From positions 1-9,906 of the forward strand of contig CAQRXS010000041.1 of NCBI GenBank assembly GCA_948874605.1: a DNA stretch of 9,906 bases, given 5' to 3'. The translations under genes and the position numbers were made by a program. The notes beneath the pieces were generated by a model. It searched no databases and was not told the DNA's origin. It worked only from the letters and a program-made list of their open reading frames with translations. Source of the stretch: an uncultured Bacilli bacterium. Its GTDB lineage: Bacteria > Bacillota_I > Bacilli_A > RF39 > UBA660. Shown here piece by piece: positions 1 through 7,317 of the stretch. The stretch's first letter is position 1. Every line of letters begins with the position of its first letter.

Positions 1-253
1 CTTCAATGAAAGCAGTGATAAAACCAAAAGAACAAAATATTTCATATTTAAACTTGTAGCTTTATAGGCCTCCAATAGTTTAAAAAAACTTTTGTAAATG
101 AATTCCAATTTTAATGTTTGGATTGGTATTCTGGATTAATTTTTGAGCATTATCTAAGTACTCTTTTTCTTCACTAACTATACTTCTAACTTCCGTATAA
201 ATATTTAATTTTTTATGGAGATATTTTGAAGTCTAATTTCTAGTATTATTCAT
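1..253 (-). pseudogene. Possible remnant of a small disrupted gene, cut by the left edge
   Basis: Read on the minus strand, an ATG at 253-251 is followed after six codons by an in-frame TAG (235-233). The same frame then stays open for 50 codons, reading like real protein (for example IVSEEKEYLDNAQKLIQN), until a TAA at 82-80. That stop lies at a run of seven T (plus 82-88). Removing one T opens another frame that continues in the same style (KLLEAYKATSLN) into a hydrophobic stretch (MKYFVLLVLSLLSL) and runs off the window. One nonsense codon plus one homopolymer frameshift would explain the pattern. I do not recognise the protein; it would be a charged, probably helical segment followed by a membrane segment or signal. 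Alternatives are chance open frames, a sequencing error in the T run, or a separate gene starting at 45. This covers the only stretch left of the GNAT gene; nothing else was seen in it. Confidence 0.3.
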
Positions 254-271
254 TAATATCTCTACTTAATT

Positions 272-1345
272 CTATTTTTTAGTTCTATTGTTGATAGTAA
301 TTTTATCTAAATATGTATGGATAAATTTATAATACTCTTCTTTATGAGCATTGTAGCCATTTATAATGTCATTTGCAACTTTGTAAGCGTTGTCAAAATC
401 TTCTTTTGTAATCATTTTATTGTCTAACATTTCTTTTAGCTCTTTATCATCCATTATAGTAGCCTCTTTGTATGCTGGTATACAAACATCTAATTTCATA
501 TCTATAAAAAATGGATTATCTTCATTATAAAAGTTATTTAATCTCGTAATATCAAAATAACTTTCAATCAAATTATTCTTATTATCAAACATTACGGTTA
601 ACCACCAGTTTTTATTTTTAGGCGCGACAATAATATTTTTATACCCATTGTCTGCAATTTTAACTTTTCCTATAGGTGAATCTACTTCAAGTGGTGAAGC
701 TACTTCTTCCATAGTTAGTAAGCAGACTTTTCCTTCAAAATAGTTATTTTTAATATCTTCTATCTGAATAAATTTGCGTTTTAATCTTTTCCAATCATTT
801 CTTTTTAAATCTTTTATTTCAAAATGAGGATGCTTATCATTCTGTAGTTTTATTCTAGTAAAATATTCTTCTTCATTTTCTCCAGTTAAGTAAGCTCCAC
901 ATTTTATTTGGACTTTGAGTGACGAATAATTTGTTTTAAGAGAAGATAGATAGATTTCATCTTCATGTACTAATTCTTTACATTCCTCTATTGCTAATTG
1001 TAAGGCTTTTGTAGCATAGCCTTTTTTTCTATGATTTGATAAAATTGCATAGCCTATGTGTCCTGGGCCTTTTTTTAAAAATTCATTTAGAGAATGTCTA
1101 ATTTTAACTAATCCGACAATTTTATCTTCATCCCATAAGAAATAATATGTTTCAGGAACATAACCTGGAGGTAGATTTTCTCCTTTTGAATGGCTAATGA
1201 GTTTTGGAATTACATCATTTAAGAATTCTTCTTCAGTCACATTATAATATTTATTTTCAAAACCATTTTCATTTTTGGGAATTTGCTTTATGACTTCAAA
1301 TTCTTTTTTATAGTCTTCTTTATTTACTTTTTTTAAATAAATCAT
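272..1345 (-). CDS. GNAT acetyltransferase fused to a DUF402 domain
   Basis: This is a two-domain cytoplasmic enzyme of 357 residues. Residues 1-166 are a GNAT N-acetyltransferase resembling the COG3981 type. It shows PPGYVPETYYFL (59-70), the acetyl-CoA loop HRKKGYATKAL (105-115, R/K-x-x-G-x-A type) and the late motif NYSSLKVQIKCGAYL (139-153). Residues from about 175 to 345 look like DUF402, the fold of the FomD and Ntdp nucleotide phosphohydrolases, with NWWLTVMFD (246-254), YFDI (263-266), FFIDMKLDV (279-287) and DDKELKEML (299-307). The conserved acids fit metal-dependent phosphate hydrolysis, but this is inferred by pattern memory. Both domains are normally separate proteins, so the fusion is notable; substrates are unknown. 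The start has a strong AAGGAGA ribosome binding site and lies 23 bp after the HD gene, indicating one operon. It ends in TAG. No clear terminator was seen after it. Confidence 0.85.
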   Translation of the reverse strand: MIYLKKVNKEDYKKEFEVIKQIPKNENGFENKYYNVTEEEFLNDVIPKLISHSKGENLPPGYVPETYYFLWDEDKIVGLVKIRHSLNEFLKKGPGHIGYAILSNHRKKGYATKALQLAIEECKELVHEDEIYLSSLKTNYSSLKVQIKCGAYLTGENEEEYFTRIKLQNDKHPHFEIKDLKRNDWKRLKRKFIQIEDIKNNYFEGKVCLLTMEEVASPLEVDSPIGKVKIADNGYKNIIVAPKNKNWWLTVMFDNKNNLIESYFDITRLNNFYNEDNPFFIDMKLDVCIPAYKEATIMDDKELKEMLDNKMITKEDFDNAYKVANDIINGYNAHKEEYYKFIHTYLDKITINNRTKK

Positions 1346-1368
1346 TTTAATTCTCCTTGGATTATTTT

Positions 1369-2025
1369 TTAAATATCTCTATTATAATTTTCATTTATTG
1401 ATTTGTAATATGGCCTTGAGGCATTTTCTATTTTGTATAGTTCCCCTTTTTTTGCCATACTAATGTTTTTGTGTGCTGGTTCTATATGTGAATCTATATT
1501 ATCTGCAAAGTTAATGATTATTACTTCTAACATTTTAGGAAGAACTAGTGCACCCCATTCGCTATATTCATTCATGTGACTTCCTATCATGTGTAACGCT
1601 TGGTTCTTAAATGTTTCACTTATTTTATAAGCACTTAAATAGTTTTCAACGATATGTACTCCTTCATAGGAATGTCCTAATAAAGCGGCAGAATTACCAT
1701 TATGAAAATCCGATACGCTTTTATCAAAATCTTTATATTCTTCTGTTTTTCCTATATCATGTAGTAAACTTCCAAAAATAATCAAGTCTACATCAACTTC
1801 TAAATTTGGATATAACTTACATATGGCAAAAGCATTTTGGGTCACGCAATAAGTGTGGTATAATAAGCCCCCTTTAAAAAAATGATGCGAACCAGGTGTT
1901 GCAGGTTTATTCATTAATTTTTCTTTGTAATCCTGATAAATTTTTTGAACTACTTCTTTTAATATTGGATTTTTTATTTTTTCGCTATACTCTAAGCATT
2001 GATTAAATATTTTGTTTAAGTCCAT
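1369..2025 (-). CDS. HD-domain phosphohydrolase, YhaM-like catalytic domain
   Basis: The protein has 218 residues and reads as a metal-dependent HD phosphohydrolase. Visible metal-site candidates are H47/H48 and H57 in HHFFKGGLLYH, H89-D90 in LLHDIGK, H118 in LLGHSYEG, H145 and H150 in HMIGSH, and D175/D178 in ADNIDSH. The spacing and the HHFFKGGLLYHT and LLGH signatures resemble the C-terminal HD domain of YhaM, a 3'-5' exoribonuclease of Bacilli. YhaM itself is about 310 residues and carries an N-terminal OB-fold, which is absent here. The protein therefore lacks the usual nucleic-acid-binding module and may act on nucleotides or short oligonucleotides (inference). The start has a GAGAGGT ribosome binding site and an extended -10 promoter just upstream. 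It is first in an operon with the GNAT-DUF402 gene. HD family assignment is firm; substrate is not. Confidence 0.88.
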   Translation of the reverse strand: MDLNKIFNQCLEYSEKIKNPILKEVVQKIYQDYKEKLMNKPATPGSHHFFKGGLLYHTYCVTQNAFAICKLYPNLEVDVDLIIFGSLLHDIGKTEEYKDFDKSVSDFHNGNSAALLGHSYEGVHIVENYLSAYKISETFKNQALHMIGSHMNEYSEWGALVLPKMLEVIIINFADNIDSHIEPAHKNISMAKKGELYKIENASRPYYKSINENYNRDI

Positions 2026-2055
2026 AGATTTTCTACCTCTCTCACTTTCCTAAAT

Positions 2056-2064
2056 ATTATAGCA
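2056..2064 (-). promoter_or_regulatory. Extended -10 promoter of the HD / GNAT-DUF402 operon
   Basis: The minus strand reads TGC-TATAAT, a perfect -10 hexamer (2061-2056) with an extended TGn element. No good -35 box lies 16-18 bp upstream. The predicted start near 2049 gives a leader of about 24 nt that still contains the GAGAGGT ribosome binding site. It sits just downstream of the terminator of the transporter operon, so the HD operon is likely an independent unit. Confidence 0.6.
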
Positions 2065-2094
2065 TAATTTTTGGTTTCATTCTTCTTTAAATAG

Positions 2095-2127
2095 AAAAAG
2101 AGAAACGTTTATATATTTTCGTCTCTC
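2095..2127 (-). terminator. Intrinsic terminator of the ABC transporter operon
   Basis: On the minus strand GAGAGACG (2127-2120) pairs with CGTTTCTC (2107-2100) to give an 8-bp stem with one G-U pair, followed by TTTTT (2099-2095). The wobble works only for RNA made from the minus strand, which fixes the direction. The 5' arm lies inside the last codons of the permease gene and the stop codon (2111-2109) sits in the loop. Confidence 0.7.
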
Positions 2128-4622
2128 AATGAATTTAAAATATTTTCTTTTTTGATTTTTTTTACAGAATACCACATTGTTATTAATACAACTAAGAATA
2201 CACCCATGATAGATAAAAAGATAGATTTCCAAGGAATAATTACTCTTCCAAAAGAATATACACCACCAATTGAACTGTTAATTAATAAAACGAACACATA
2301 AGATACTGGTAACGCATAGAATAATGACTTTAATCCAAAGAATAAACTTTCAAAAAATATCATACGATTAAAACCTTTTGGTGAAAGTCCTATGCTTCTT
2401 AACATTGCAAATTCTTTTTTTCTTAAATGGATGCTAGTATGAATCGTATTAAAAACACTTGTCACTCCTGTTAAAGTTACTAATGTAATGAAACCATACA
2501 ATAAGATTTTTAAAGCAAGAATGCTATTTTTTTCTTGTTCCATTTGAATTTTAGGGGAGTAAATATTTACATCGTTTGAATTACCATAAGATTTATCCAA
2601 CTCTTCATATAATTTTTGATAATCTTTGCTAACTATTGTTAAATATTTGTAAGGACTTTCTGCACTTAAAAGATCATCTTTTTTTGCCATAGTTTGTGAT
2701 ATGAAAATGATCGGACTACTAGTTTCATATGGTAAGTATTTTAGTAGTTCTGGAGCTTCTCTAATAAGAGATATGGAATAATCTTTACACACTTGTTCTT
2801 CCTCTTGATAGCTACAAAGATTTAAAGCAGAAACATTTTCATTCCACAGTTCTGTTTGATAGGTTTTTCGACTGTTTTTTTCGTACATCGTAAACTGGAT
2901 TTGATTTAAAACTAATATATTCCCTTTTTCTGTTTTTGTATCCTCTACAAGTGAATTATAGACATCATCATCTAGAATGATAGCAAATAAATTACCATAT
3001 TCTCCGTCCAGGCGATTCATCATATAATTATAATATTTTTCCGAATATGATGATTCATCGAATAACTTATACCACACTTGTTTTTCCTGAACTTGATAAG
3101 ATTTTTCTATTAATGAGTTTTGTTTTATTTCCTGCAACGTTTTTTCTTTTGCATACACGGCAATATCATATTCTTGATAATCTGCCATATTTGTTATACG
3201 AAGTCCTAAATCTAGATAGGTACTAAAGGAAATAAATAATACAATACTTATAAATAAGGATAGTAACGTTATACGGTATTTTCTTTTATTACGTTTCATA
3301 TTTTTTAAGGCAATTTCGCCTTCCATTCCAAAGACTTTACGAATCCATTTGGGAGTTTTGACTTTTCGTCTTGGAATTTTTATTTCATCATTTTCACGAA
3401 TCATTTCTATTGAACTCACTTTGCTAGAACGATGAGCTGGAATAAAAGCTGAGAAATAAACGACTAGTATCATAAAGCATACTGGTATAAAGACATATAG
3501 GAAATCAACGGAAAATTTTAGTGTTCCCCATGTTTCACCTACTAAATGATCTAATATGTTTACTGTGACATAGATTCCTAGAAAAGCGGCCATTATGCCT
3601 AATACAATTCCTATTGTGCCTACCAAGAATGCTTCAAAAAATACTGTGTATTTTATTTGCTTTGGTGTTGCGCCTAAGCTAGAATAAAGACCAAACGATT
3701 TTTTTCTTTCCATAGTTGAGATAGCAAATGAATTGTAAATTACAATAATACATCCTACGCTTAATAAGGTAAGACCAATAAGTAAGACTGATACAATGGC
3801 GTTGTTTACATTGTTATATCTAGAAACTCCATAATAGTATAATAAAGAATCATTTGTGTTACATGTTGCAGACTTATATAGTCCACAAATTTCACTTGTT
3901 TTTTCGTAAGTTTTTTTGACATCTTTATATGAGACATAAACACGATAATTCGCTATTGTTTTTTCATTGGTAGTAAAAGCCATGTATCCTGGAGCAGAAT
4001 AATCTTCTTGATTACTTCTACTAATAAAGCCAACAACTTTGTAAGTCTTTTTTTGTTTTGGAATTATTTTTTCTGTAGATACAAGCTCTTGATTTTTATA
4101 CTCGGAGCACCAAGCTATGTTATTACTATATATTTCCTCTTCATCAAACATTCTTGGCCCTATTTCTAAAGTAATTTCATCTCCTATTTTATAAAATAAT
4201 TCCCCATTACTTTTTAGATGCTCAGGCAAAACAATTTCATCTTCTGTTTTTGGCATTCTACCTTCCGTTATTGTCTCTTGTTCTAGAAAGCTTTGATCGG
4301 CAGAAGCAATAAAAATATAAGGTTTATAATTGTTTTTACTAGGTACATTTGCAAAGCCTACGGTTCCATAAGAATAAGTATTCGCAAAGTTTATATTTAA
4401 TTCTAATTCTTCTTTTTGTTCTTTTGTTAAATTGTCGAAATACGCGTGATGACTTCCATTAAATTTTATGGCATCTAGACGCATTGCTTCTAAAAATGTG
4501 GATGTTAATAATCCTACACCAACCAACAAAGAAGTAGATAAAATAATACCAATGATTGTTACAATTGTTCTTTTTTTATTCATTGTAAGATGCTTTAAGG
4601 TTAAGCGATTTAATATTTTCAT
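2109..4622 (-). CDS. FtsX/MacB-type ABC transporter permease, two large ectodomains
   Basis: This 837-residue membrane protein is the permease partner of the ATPase that precedes it. By hydrophobicity it has eight membrane segments, near 19-43, 275-298, 326-353, 372-395, 450-472, 702-725, 756-782 and 798-820. Two FtsX domains (about 275-405 and 700-830) each carry the cytoplasmic loop pattern, ERKKSFGLYSSLGATPKQI (305-323) and RKKEFAMLRSIGLSPKGF (734-751). Two extracytoplasmic domains of about 230 residues each (44-274 and 473-701) contain cysteine pairs C246/C254 and C603/C612 that could form disulfides. Proteins of this kind do not usually move a substrate through a pore; they commonly work mechanically in peptide resistance, lipoprotein handling or signalling. 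BceB is smaller (about 650 residues, ten segments, one ectodomain), so this is a different subtype. The start overlaps the ATPase stop (ATGA) and has AAAGGTGG upstream. Substrate unknown. Confidence 0.92.
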   Translation of the reverse strand: MKILNRLTLKHLTMNKKRTIVTIIGIILSTSLLVGVGLLTSTFLEAMRLDAIKFNGSHHAYFDNLTKEQKEELELNINFANTYSYGTVGFANVPSKNNYKPYIFIASADQSFLEQETITEGRMPKTEDEIVLPEHLKSNGELFYKIGDEITLEIGPRMFDEEEIYSNNIAWCSEYKNQELVSTEKIIPKQKKTYKVVGFISRSNQEDYSAPGYMAFTTNEKTIANYRVYVSYKDVKKTYEKTSEICGLYKSATCNTNDSLLYYYGVSRYNNVNNAIVSVLLIGLTLLSVGCIIVIYNSFAISTMERKKSFGLYSSLGATPKQIKYTVFFEAFLVGTIGIVLGIMAAFLGIYVTVNILDHLVGETWGTLKFSVDFLYVFIPVCFMILVVYFSAFIPAHRSSKVSSIEMIRENDEIKIPRRKVKTPKWIRKVFGMEGEIALKNMKRNKRKYRITLLSLFISIVLFISFSTYLDLGLRITNMADYQEYDIAVYAKEKTLQEIKQNSLIEKSYQVQEKQVWYKLFDESSYSEKYYNYMMNRLDGEYGNLFAIILDDDVYNSLVEDTKTEKGNILVLNQIQFTMYEKNSRKTYQTELWNENVSALNLCSYQEEEQVCKDYSISLIREAPELLKYLPYETSSPIIFISQTMAKKDDLLSAESPYKYLTIVSKDYQKLYEELDKSYGNSNDVNIYSPKIQMEQEKNSILALKILLYGFITLVTLTGVTSVFNTIHTSIHLRKKEFAMLRSIGLSPKGFNRMIFFESLFFGLKSLFYALPVSYVFVLLINSSIGGVYSFGRVIIPWKSIFLSIMGVFLVVLITMWYSVKKIKKENILNSLRDENI

Positions 4623-5302
4623 GCCCCCACCTTTTCATCTTGAATAATTTTTCCGTCTTCTATCGTTATAATTCTTCCAGCATGCATCGCTAGACTTTCA
4701 TCGTGAGTAATCATAATAATAGTTTGACCATATTTTTTATTTGAAATCTCTAGTAATTCCATAATTTCTTCACTAGACTTGGAATCTAGATTTCCAGTTG
4801 GTTCATCCGCTAAAAGTAATGAAGGATGATAAATTAAGGAACGCCCTATACTAACTCTTTGTTGTTGACCACCAGATAATTCATTCGGCAAATGATTTAC
4901 TCGGGATTCTAGTCCTAATGTACGAATTAATTCCGTTAAGTATTTTTCGTCAGGCTCTTTTCCATCCAACATAACTGGAAGTGAAATGTTTTCTTTCACA
5001 TTTAGGATAGGAATTAAATTATAAAATTGATAAATTAATCCTACTTGACGACGTCTAAAAATTGCTAGATTGTTTTCGTTTAGTGAAAAAACATCGTTAC
5101 CTTCTACATATACATGTCCACTTGTAGGTCTATCTACTCCTCCTAAAATATGAAGAAGTGTACTTTTGCCTGAACCTGAAGCACCAACAATGGCCACGAA
5201 TTCTCCTTTTTCAACAGAGAATGAAACATCATCTAAAGCAACTACTTTGGCATCTCCTTTGCCATATGTTTTACTTAAATGACTTACACTTAAAATTTCC
5301 AT
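4619..5302 (-). CDS. ABC transporter ATP-binding protein, MacB/LolD/BceA-like
   Basis: This 227-residue cytoplasmic ATPase drives the FtsX-type permease encoded next to it. It has Walker A GASGSGKST (40-48), Q-loop Q92 in YQFYNL, the signature LSGGQQQR (142-149), Walker B LLLADEP with catalytic E167, D-loop NLD and the switch histidine H200. The Q-loop and the LADEPTGNLD sequence are typical of the MacB, LolD and BceA group. A longer reading to 5347 would add 15 residues (MSYAFSIM...), but I choose the ATG at 5302. It has AAAGGAAG at good spacing, begins with the family-typical MEILSVSHLSKTYG, and the -10 box lies inside the extension. It overlaps the permease by ATGA, implying translational coupling. 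Its own promoter and a repeat cluster lie in the 92 bp after the kinase gene. Confidence 0.95.
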   Translation of the reverse strand: MEILSVSHLSKTYGKGDAKVVALDDVSFSVEKGEFVAIVGASGSGKSTLLHILGGVDRPTSGHVYVEGNDVFSLNENNLAIFRRRQVGLIYQFYNLIPILNVKENISLPVMLDGKEPDEKYLTELIRTLGLESRVNHLPNELSGGQQQRVSIGRSLIYHPSLLLADEPTGNLDSKSSEEIMELLEISNKKYGQTIIMITHDESLAMHAGRIITIEDGKIIQDEKVGA

Positions 5303-5324
5303 AAAATCTTCCTTTCTTGAACTC

Positions 5325-5351
5325 ATTATACTAAATGCATATGACAATCAA
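5325..5351 (-). promoter_or_regulatory. Internal promoter of the ABC transporter genes
   Basis: A perfect TATAAT -10 (5330-5325, minus strand) is followed by a predicted 16-nt leader that contains the AAAGGAAG ribosome binding site. The -35 is poor: TTGATT (5351-5346) has only 15 bp spacing, or ACTTGA at 17 bp. A weak -35 with binding sites directly upstream is what an activator-dependent promoter looks like. Confidence 0.6.
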
Positions 5352-5386
5352 GTGACGAATTTCGTGACAATTTTGTAATTTACAAA
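5341..5386. promoter_or_regulatory. Predicted response-regulator binding cluster at the transporter promoter
   Basis: On the plus strand RTGACRAT-like units begin at 5341, 5352 and 5364, spaced 11 and 12 bp, close to the roughly one-helical-turn phasing of OmpR/PhoB-type direct repeats. TGACA-ATTT-TGTAA (5365-5378) is a perfect match to TnACA-N4-TGTAA, the motif I recall for BceR-like regulators. TTTGTAA-T-TTACAAA (5372-5386) is a perfect dyad, and TGACGAA-T-TTCGTGA (5353-5367) is near-perfect. TGACGAATTT starts 23 bp from the -10, exactly as at the regulator's own promoter. The cluster sits between the kinase stop codon and the -10 box. Confidence 0.5.
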
Positions 5387-5394
5387 GTTATAAG

Positions 5395-6600
5395 TTATAC
5401 CACATTCTTATAAAAGTGAATCGTAAATATAGAGTATTCGTGTTCTTTACTTTTTACTTTTATTGTCGCATTCATTCTGTCGAATATACTTTTTGAGAGA
5501 TTAAGCCCGATTCCTACACTGTCTTTTGCATCACTTGATTTATAAAATCTTTCAAAGATATGAGGAATGTCTTTTTTCTTAATACCACAGCCATAATCTT
5601 TTATTGTGAGCTCAACAAACATTGGATTTTCGGAGGCAGTTATTTCTATTTTCCCATTTACTTTGGAATGCTCTATACCGTTTTTTACAATGTTTAAAAT
5701 TGCTTCTTTCGTCCAAACATAATCGCCAATAATTGTTGTAGATTCTTGAATTTGTACCTGAGTTTGAATGTTTTTGGAAACAATTTGTAATTCTAATTCT
5801 TCTAATATTTCTGGAATTAAAAATTCTAAATTAAGATTTTCTTTCTTTAACTCTATCATACCGCTTTCTATTTGACTCACTTTTAATAAATTAATTACAA
5901 GTGTTTGCATATGACTGATAACTTGCGATTGCCTAGTTAAGAATTCGTCTCTTGTTTTACTATCCATTAAAGGATTTGATAAAGCTTCATTTATGATGGA
6001 AAGACTTGTAATTGGCGTTTTTAATTGATGAGAAATATCAGCTAAGGTTTTTGACAATTCTTTTGATGCTGTATTAGAATGTTCTAAAGCATTTTTTAAT
6101 CTGCTCGTAACTTTCATTAAATCATTTTGTAAACTTTCTAAATCCCCACTTTGAAAATCTTTTAAATCTACTTTAATTTCATCGGATAAAAGAGAAAATA
6201 AATATTTATCTATTTTTAGAATTTCTTCTTTGCGCTTTTTTTCTACCATATAAAAATAAAGAATTAAAAATATTAAAAATACTATATAAAAGGAAAAAAA
6301 AGTTGCAAAAAATGTATATTGGAAGTTGTGGATATTTTCTAAATATTCTAGGGATTCTAAAGAGGTTAAACCATATTTTTTTAATGTGTTTATACCTAAT
6401 TCTGTTTGTCTTGGTTCCGCTAATATTTTTACGATTTCTTTTTCTAGTTCTGGATGATTTTTCATTAAATTCCCAACTAACATGGCATTATTTTCTATGA
6501 ATTCTGTTTTTACTCTTTGGTAGAGTGCAAATGTTAGGAAAGTTCCTAAAAGAAAGAAAATTAAAAGTAATAGCAGAAATTTTTTAAGATTCTTTTTCAT
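5395..6600 (-). CDS. Membrane sensor histidine kinase of a two-component system
   Basis: This 401-residue kinase is the partner of the response regulator just upstream. Two membrane segments (about 8-27 and 96-118) enclose an extracytoplasmic sensor region of some 68 residues. A charged linker (119-185) with no clear HAMP motif leads to the HisKA domain, with phospho-accepting H191 in DISHQLKTP. The ATP-binding domain has the N-box (N303 and N307 in ILNIVKNGIEHSK), G1 DYGCGI (335-340), F-box IFERFYK (349-354) and G2 GIGLNLSK (363-370), so it looks fully active. The start overlaps the regulator's stop as ATGA and has AGGAGA upstream, giving coupled synthesis. BceS-type kinases have almost no extracytoplasmic loop. 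The loop here suggests a direct sensor rather than pure transporter-mediated sensing, though small helical loops of this size are also seen in kinases near peptide transporters. Confidence 0.94.
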   Translation of the reverse strand: MKKNLKKFLLLLLIFFLLGTFLTFALYQRVKTEFIENNAMLVGNLMKNHPELEKEIVKILAEPRQTELGINTLKKYGLTSLESLEYLENIHNFQYTFFATFFSFYIVFLIFLILYFYMVEKKRKEEILKIDKYLFSLLSDEIKVDLKDFQSGDLESLQNDLMKVTSRLKNALEHSNTASKELSKTLADISHQLKTPITSLSIINEALSNPLMDSKTRDEFLTRQSQVISHMQTLVINLLKVSQIESGMIELKKENLNLEFLIPEILEELELQIVSKNIQTQVQIQESTTIIGDYVWTKEAILNIVKNGIEHSKVNGKIEITASENPMFVELTIKDYGCGIKKKDIPHIFERFYKSSDAKDSVGIGLNLSKSIFDRMNATIKVKSKEHEYSIFTIHFYKNVV

Positions 6601-7274
6601 ACATCTTCTCCTATTTTATAACCTACGCCTCGAACGGTCTCAATTATTTTAGGATGCATAGGATCATCTTCTATTTTCTCTCTTAAGCGTTTTATATAAA
6701 CAGTAAGTGTATTATCATTTACGTATGCTTCGTTTACATCCCATATGTCTGCAAGTATTTTTTCTCTTGTAAAAACAACACTCGGATTTGTTGCAAGAAT
6801 TAGTAATATTTTGTATTCCATGGTTGTTAAAAAAACATCCTTACCATTTTTTAATACTTTGGCACTGCTAGTATCAATAGTGATATTCGCTAATTTCATA
6901 AACGTACTCATTACATTTTTGCTTCTTCTTAAAACATTTTTCATTCTTGATATTAATTCTCTTGTCTTAAAAGGTTTTGTAACATAATCATAAGCTCCTG
7001 CATCTAGGCCTTGCACGATGGAAACTTCTTCGTCATTTGCAGTTAGACAAATTACTGGCACACTATCTTTTATTTTATTCAGTACTTCAAAACCATGAAT
7101 ATCTGGAAGGTTCAAATCTAATAAAACTAAATCGAAAGTATGGGATTTACATTTTGTAATTGCATCTAATCCAAGACTTACTGTATCCACTGTAAATCCT
7201 TCTGTTTCTAAACAATATTTTAACCCCATTAATATGGAAGAATCATCTTCGACAATTAAAACGTTTCCAAGCAT
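6597..7274 (-). CDS. OmpR/PhoB-family response regulator
   Basis: This DNA-binding regulator of 225 residues has an N-terminal receiver domain with acidic pocket E9-D10-D11, phospho-acceptor D53 in LVLLDLNLP, T78 and K100 in YVTKPF. A winged-helix effector follows (about 126-225), with recognition-helix region VNDNTLTVYIKRLREKI and wing ETVRGVGYKI. All phosphotransfer residues are present. Two starts are possible: ATG at 7286 would have a leader of only about 5 nt and no ribosome binding site. ATG at 7274 gives a 17-nt leader, places the aspartate at the family-typical position 53 and begins MLGNVLIVEDD. I prefer 7274, although its ribosome binding site (GAGTGA) is weak. The gene is followed by the kinase with a 4-bp overlap. 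A likely autoregulatory site lies upstream of the -10. Confidence 0.95.
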   Translation of the reverse strand: MLGNVLIVEDDSSILMGLKYCLETEGFTVDTVSLGLDAITKCKSHTFDLVLLDLNLPDIHGFEVLNKIKDSVPVICLTANDEEVSIVQGLDAGAYDYVTKPFKTRELISRMKNVLRRSKNVMSTFMKLANITIDTSSAKVLKNGKDVFLTTMEYKILLILATNPSVVFTREKILADIWDVNEAYVNDNTLTVYIKRLREKIEDDPMHPKIIETVRGVGYKIGEDV

Positions 7275-7297
7275 ACAATCACTCATTTCTACCCATG

Positions 7298-7306
7298 ATT
7301 ATAACA
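7298..7306 (-). promoter_or_regulatory. Extended -10 promoter of the regulator-kinase operon
   Basis: The minus strand reads TGT-TATAAT, a perfect extended -10 (hexamer 7303-7298). The region 17 bp further upstream is only ATTTTT, so there is no usable -35. A dyad related to the transporter-promoter site lies immediately upstream, again suggesting activator control. The predicted start near 7291 argues for the internal ATG at 7274 as translation start. Confidence 0.6.
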
Positions 7307-7317
7307 TGAAAGAAAAG

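Noticed and set aside
5303..5347. Upstream start of the ABC ATPase at 5347
   Set aside because: The extension covers the -10 box and adds residues not typical of the family; the ATG at 5302 has a strong ribosome binding site.
6303..6500. Plus-strand open frame of 65 codons
   Set aside because: Lies wholly antisense to the kinase gene, in its sensor region; leucine- and phenylalanine-rich composition comes from the complementary AT-rich codons, and there is no ribosome binding site.
6745..6987. Plus-strand open frame of 80 codons
   Set aside because: Antisense to the well-supported response regulator gene and with no recognisable protein features.
2109..7286. Naming the cassette BceRSAB
   Set aside because: Permease size and topology and the kinase sensor loop do not match BceB and BceS; only the layout and the binding motif do.
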